Source of the DNA: Kumtagia ephedrae
GTDB lineage: Bacteria; Pseudomonadota; Alphaproteobacteria; Rhizobiales; Rhizobiaceae
DNA: 64,000 nt
Direction: 5' to 3'
Assembly: GCF_003012745.1 (NCBI RefSeq)
Contig: NZ_PXYK01000027.1
Coordinates: 1-64,000 of the forward strand
In this document: positions 60,557-64,000 of the stretch, one piece after another
Layout of the letters: the number at the start of each line of letters is the position of its first letter
Numbering within the stretch: the stretch's first letter is position 1
Translations under genes and position numbers: made by a program
The notes under the pieces: model-generated
Database searches by the model: none
The model's input: only the letters and a program-made list of their open reading frames with translations
Told to the model about the DNA's origin: nothing

Positions 60557-61870
60557 TTACTTCTTGGGATAGCCCGCTTCGTCCACGGCGCGCTGCGCGA
60601 TGGCCTGCGAAGCCTTGAGCGCATCGTCGACCGACTTCTGCCCGGCGATGACGGCGCCGAATTCCTGGCCGACGGCGGTGCCGATCGACTGGAACTCGGG
60701 AATGCCGACGAAGCCGATGCCGCGATACGGCACGGGCTCCTGCGTCGGGCCGTTCACGTCGGCCGACTGGATCGTATCCATCGTGATCTTCGCGAAGGGC
60801 GCCGCCTCGATGTACTCGGCGTTGGCATAGGTCGACCGGCGCGTGCCCGGGGGCACCGTCGCCCAGCCGGTCTCCTCGGCGACCAGGTCGATATAGTCCT
60901 TCGAGGTCGCCCAGTAGATGAACTTGTTGGCCGCCTCGGGCGACTTCGACGAGACCGGCACCGCCAGCGACCAGGCCCACAGATAGTGGTTGCCCTTGTC
61001 GAACTTGCCGTACGGCGGATAGGCGTAGCCGACCTTGTCGATCACCGTGCTCTGGTCGGGATCGGCGAGGAAGCCGGCCGACACCGTCGCGTCGACCCAG
61101 ATGCCGCACTTGCCGCTGGCGAACAGGGCGAGATTCTCGTTGTAGCCGTTGGAAGATGCACCCGGAGGGCCGTACTTGTTGAGAAGGTCGACATACATCG
61201 CCAGCGCCTCTTTCCACTGCGGCGTGTCGAGCTGTGCCTTCCACTGTTCGTCGAACCAGCGGGCGCCGTAGCTGTTGGCGGCCGGCGTGATCTGGCCGAC
61301 GTTCTCGCCCCAGCCGGGCTTGCCGCGCAGGCAGACGCCGTAAACGCCGTTGGACGGATCGTGAATCTTCGCGCCGACATCGCCGATGTCCTTCCAGGTC
61401 GGCCGCTCGGGCATGGTGACGCCCTTCGCCTCAAGCAGATCCTTGCGATAGAAGGTCATCTGGCTCTCGGCGTAGAACGGCAGCGCGAAGAGCTTGCCAT
61501 CGAAGGACAGGCCGTCACGCACCGACTGGAGAACGTCGTCCAACTCGTATTCGGCCGGCACGTTCTCGAACGGCACCAGCCAGCCGCGCTCACCCCACAT
61601 CGGCGCCTCGAACATGCCGATGGTCATGATGTCGTATTGGCCGCCATTGGTCGAAATGTCCGTCGTCAGACGCTGGCGCAGCGTGTTTTCCTCGAGCACC
61701 ACCCAGTTCAGCTTGATGTCCGGGTTCTGCTCTTCGAACTGCTTCGACAGGCGCTGCATGACGACCATGTCGTTGTTGTTGACGGTGGCGACCGTCAGCG
61801 TCGTGGTCTGCGCCAGCGCGCTGCCGCATAGCAGCATGGCGGCGAGCCCTCCCAGTACGACTGATTTCAT
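60557..61870 (-). CDS. Sugar/polyol ABC transporter substrate-binding protein (sorbitol/mannitol type)
   Basis: A 437-residue family-1 binding protein with a signal peptide (MKSVVLGGLAAMLLCGSALA). The mature part starts QTTTLTVATVNNNDMVVMQR and carries NWVVLEENTLRQRLTTD, the opening typical of SmoE/MtlE polyol-binding proteins, and the C-terminal EAGYPKK. It captures a hexitol or similar polyol in the periplasm. Confidence 0.9.
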   Translation of the reverse strand: MKSVVLGGLAAMLLCGSALAQTTTLTVATVNNNDMVVMQRLSKQFEEQNPDIKLNWVVLEENTLRQRLTTDISTNGGQYDIMTIGMFEAPMWGERGWLVPFENVPAEYELDDVLQSVRDGLSFDGKLFALPFYAESQMTFYRKDLLEAKGVTMPERPTWKDIGDVGAKIHDPSNGVYGVCLRGKPGWGENVGQITPAANSYGARWFDEQWKAQLDTPQWKEALAMYVDLLNKYGPPGASSNGYNENLALFASGKCGIWVDATVSAGFLADPDQSTVIDKVGYAYPPYGKFDKGNHYLWAWSLAVPVSSKSPEAANKFIYWATSKDYIDLVAEETGWATVPPGTRRSTYANAEYIEAAPFAKITMDTIQSADVNGPTQEPVPYRGIGFVGIPEFQSIGTAVGQEFGAVIAGQKSVDDALKASQAIAQRAVDEAGYPKK

Positions 61871-61945
61871 TTCCTTCCTCCTCTCAAGTGCCGGTGCGCC
61901 GGCGTTCCGCAGTGAACTTTCGGCCGGACCGCGACGCCGGCCGCC

Positions 61946-63208
61946 TCAAGCCTCCTTCCGTTCGCGTCCGGCTGCCGTGGTGGCTCCCAGCACCAGCAGG
62001 CACCCGGCCGTGAACGTGTCTCCAAGTCCGAGCGTCGTGACGGGTCGCGCCAGATAGGGGCTCGGCACGGCGACCACGCGCCATTTGCCGACCCGCGCAT
62101 CGGCTGCGAAAGGCGGCGTGCCGAATTCGGCCTTCGCCGGCGGTCCGCTCGGCACGACGGGACGACCTTCCGACGCCCGGCAACTCGACAACAGGCAGCC
62201 GGCCATCAGCGCGTCGCGCTCGATTTCGGGGTCGTCCAGCGTGACACTCGCCGCCCAATGGTCGGCGTGGACGCAGATGCGGCGCAGATGCAGGCGGTCG
62301 CCGAGCTCGGCCATCTTGCGAGGCAACAACGCCGTATCCGCGCTCTCCGGATAGATGTCGACGAGTTCCGACTGGCTCATCCCGATCGAGCTGAGGCGCC
62401 CCTCCGCGGCTGCTTCCAGCATCAGGTCGCGCTGTCGCGGCGTGTCGATGCCGCTCATCTCGAGGTGGATATGGGGCATGCCGGCCGCATGCCATCTGCG
62501 CGTCAGCCCGAAGACGCGGTCGAGCTCGCCGGGAAGTTCGGCGAGGGAGATGGCGCCGAACCCCGCGACCAGCCCGGAACCCGCGTCAGCGCCCGCACGC
62601 ACGGACGCGGCCTCGAAGTCGTCGTCGTGCTCAAGGCCGGGATCGTCGAAGCGCACGATGATCCGTGTCGAGCGGGTGGGCATCACGTCGCCCACGGGCA
62701 CGCCAGCCGTGTATTCGAAGATAAAGATGTTCGGGCGCCGAACGCCGCGCCGTTTCACCTGCGCCGCGGGCAGAAGCGCATCGCCTTGCGCGAGCAGCAC
62801 ACGTTCCGGCAAGTGCGACAGCATGTGCTCGCTGCGATCGCCAAGATTGAGCACCGCAGGCGCCCGCAGCGTGGAAAGCACCCAGCTTGCATGCGGGCCG
62901 GTGCCGCCGAGCGAATAGCGGGGCCTGAGCCGCTCGGCCAGCCATGCCGGGCCCTCCGGCCACTCGACACGCACCTCGCCGCCGATGCCGCGGGCAGCCC
63001 TGCCTTTCAGCATGTTCGCGAAGGCGACTGCGCCGGGCGGCTCGGTCGCCTCGATAAGAGCCGTCATCTCGCCCATGTTGATGGTCGCGTCGACGCAGGC
63101 GCTCATGCCGCAGAACGTCAGCGGCGCACCCGCAGCAATGGCCGGCAGTCGTCCGGCCAGGTCACGATAGGCAACAGCAATCGGCGATCGATCCGAAATG
63201 GTCGACAC
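61946..63208 (-). CDS. ADP-dependent sugar kinase (ADP-glucokinase/phosphofructokinase) family protein
   Basis: A 420-residue protein of the ribokinase fold. Diagnostic segments are YSLGGTGPHASWVL (N-terminal sugar site), SSIGMSQSELVDIY (the SIGMNExEL motif of the ADP-dependent group) and TTLGLGDTFTAGC, with the catalytic Asp near residue 397. The family, best known from archaea, uses ADP as phosphoryl donor. In rhizobia its substrate is not established. It is the first gene of the transporter operon, so it probably phosphorylates the imported sugar or the ketose made by the SDR, and the product may be the DeoR effector. Cofactor use (ADP or ATP) cannot be told from this reading. Confidence 0.75.
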   Translation of the reverse strand: MSTISDRSPIAVAYRDLAGRLPAIAAGAPLTFCGMSACVDATINMGEMTALIEATEPPGAVAFANMLKGRAARGIGGEVRVEWPEGPAWLAERLRPRYSLGGTGPHASWVLSTLRAPAVLNLGDRSEHMLSHLPERVLLAQGDALLPAAQVKRRGVRRPNIFIFEYTAGVPVGDVMPTRSTRIIVRFDDPGLEHDDDFEAASVRAGADAGSGLVAGFGAISLAELPGELDRVFGLTRRWHAAGMPHIHLEMSGIDTPRQRDLMLEAAAEGRLSSIGMSQSELVDIYPESADTALLPRKMAELGDRLHLRRICVHADHWAASVTLDDPEIERDALMAGCLLSSCRASEGRPVVPSGPPAKAEFGTPPFAADARVGKWRVVAVPSPYLARPVTTLGLGDTFTAGCLLVLGATTAAGRERKEA

Positions 63209-63565
63209 GCGCTCCTCCCACGCGGGTTCGCAGTTTTCCTCATTCTTCGCTCTCTCGGCACGTTGTCAACCAAAAAACGTCAAAGGTGTGCAAATTGCTC
63301 AATACTGACATTTGGTTTGCATATCGTGACGCGCCATCCGCGAAATTGCGAGCTTGGGCCCTGTACCCGGTAGTGGATATGGGATTAATGGCTCCTTGCG
63401 CAGCCGGGATATTGCATCCGTCTAAGGCTACGCGCGCGCTGCCTCTTCGTCGGCACGCAAACTTTGCTCTGGATTTTGGAGTTTTTTGATTATATGTGGC
63501 GGATTGAGAGGGCGGGCCGATGGATACGGCAATACGCTTGGCGCGATCACGCAAGAGGAGGCTTC
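63209..63565. other. Divergent promoter region between the kinase operon and the last gene
   Basis: About 350 gene-free bases, locally AT-rich around 63270-63330. It should carry promoters for both directions and the DeoR binding sites. I see one inverted repeat (63289-63321) and no clear coding sequence. Confidence 0.5.
63289..63321. promoter_or_regulatory. Candidate operator in the divergent promoter
   Basis: TGCAAA and TTTGCA arms flank a 21-base AT-rich spacer, roughly 80 bases upstream of the kinase start. Position suggests control by the DeoR protein; the arm length is short. Confidence 0.3.
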
Positions 63566-64000
63566 ATGCTGCGGCTGGATCAGAAACTCGAGAACATCCG
63601 GAGCGGCCGCTACAAGCCGTCCGATTTCATCATCGCCGACGCCAAGGACAGCGACATGGGTTCGGGCGTGACGGGAACCGGATTCTTGCGAAACGCGGAC
63701 GGCACCCAGGGCCGGCAGCGTACCCGCGCAGAGTTCCTGGATGCGATCGAGGAAGTCGTACGCCAGGACATCGTCGACATCATGCTGGTGTCGGTCGCCA
63801 ATCTCGACGTTCTGCATGAGCGCGGCGCTTTCGCCAAAAGCGCCGTTAAGCCTGCGATACGCGCCAACGAGGCCACCGACTGCTGGGGCTCTGTCCGCCA
63901 CGGCCGCTACGCGCATCACGCTTCAAGGCCATTCCGGACCGCCCATTTGCCGCAAGTGATGTGGGGTACCGAGAAGCCTCAGCCGGGACAACCGGTGACG
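63566..64000 (+). CDS. Unrecognised conserved-looking protein, 5' part only (possibly aldolase-like)
   Basis: The frame is open from the ATG at 63566 to the end of the window, giving 145 residues without a stop. It starts MLRLDQKLENIRSGRYKPSD and continues FIIADAKDSDMGSG, RTRAEFLDAIEEVVRQDIVD, IMLVSVANLDVLHERGAF, SAVKPAIRANEATDCWG and VRHGRYAHHASRPFRTA. The hydrophobic strand followed by helix pattern (DIVDIMLVS) would suit a TIM barrel such as a class I aldolase, but I do not recognise the family with certainty. AAGAGGAGG lies just before the start. It is divergent from the sugar kinase operon and may share its regulation. Confidence 0.75.
   Translation, partial: MLRLDQKLENIRSGRYKPSDFIIADAKDSDMGSGVTGTGFLRNADGTQGRQRTRAEFLDAIEEVVRQDIVDIMLVSVANLDVLHERGAFAKSAVKPAIRANEATDCWGSVRHGRYAHHASRPFRTAHLPQVMWGTEKPQPGQPVT

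Overview
The window is high-GC DNA from an alphaproteobacterium of the order Rhizobiales, most like Mesorhizobium or a close relative. I infer this from the dense ABC-transporter and sugar/amine catabolic clusters, the regulator families (RpiR, GntR, LysR, DeoR, TetR, AraC), the Brucella/rhizobial erythritol-type isomerases, and intergenic palindromic repeats of a kind common in Mesorhizobium. There is no rRNA, tRNA, CRISPR array, phage or insertion sequence that I can support. Both ends cut through genes.

Left part (1-13.1 kb): a polyol/tetrose-phosphate locus. It holds the end of a sugar-binding protein, a class II aldolase with a HAD phosphatase, a divergent RpiR regulator, then a run of E1 alpha, E1 beta, transaldolase, E2 (acetoin-dehydrogenase type, with an alpha/beta-hydrolase domain), E3, a second HAD phosphatase and homologues of the erythritol enzymes EryC and EryH. 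AT-rich motifs around the RpiR gene look like its operators. No described pathway that I know of joins these parts.

13.1-22.5 kb: a GntR regulator divergent from a NitT/TauT-type ABC transporter with an FAH-family hydrolase, then two LysR regulators, a SnoaL-like secreted protein, a small membrane protein, a GNAT acetyltransferase and a membrane protein. 22.6-25.8 kb encodes a 1037-residue RTX calcium-binding protein built from 106-residue supermodules.

25.9-35.5 kb: a GntR regulator with a perfect palindromic operator controls an eight-gene operon: a DUF1185 protein, an alpha/beta hydrolase fused to a flavin reductase, a luciferase-like monooxygenase, an aldehyde dehydrogenase and a polyamine-type ABC transporter. 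This looks like a two-component flavin monooxygenase pathway with its own uptake system. 35.5-45.4 kb: an ABC exporter, then hydroxamate-type iron uptake (SIP-type reductase, FhuB, FhuD, FhuC, TonB-dependent receptor) and an AraC regulator.

45.6-55.5 kb: an eight-gene minus-strand operon headed by a homologue of the 2,5-dihydroxypyridine dioxygenase NicX. It continues with an acyl-CoA-dehydrogenase-fold oxidase lacking the usual catalytic Glu, an SRPBCC/alpha-beta hydrolase fusion running through a palindromic repeat, a TetR regulator, a glutamine-synthetase-like ligase, a flavin reductase fused to a LysR effector-binding domain, an amino-acid permease and an HDAC-like amidohydrolase. A TetR-type palindrome lies just upstream. 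This is the best candidate for an undescribed catabolic system for a nitrogen-containing (perhaps N-heterocyclic) compound.

55.9-64 kb: a DeoR-controlled sugar/polyol uptake operon (ADP-dependent kinase family protein, binding protein, two permeases, ATPase, SDR dehydrogenase) and, divergent from it, the start of an unrecognised gene that runs off the end.
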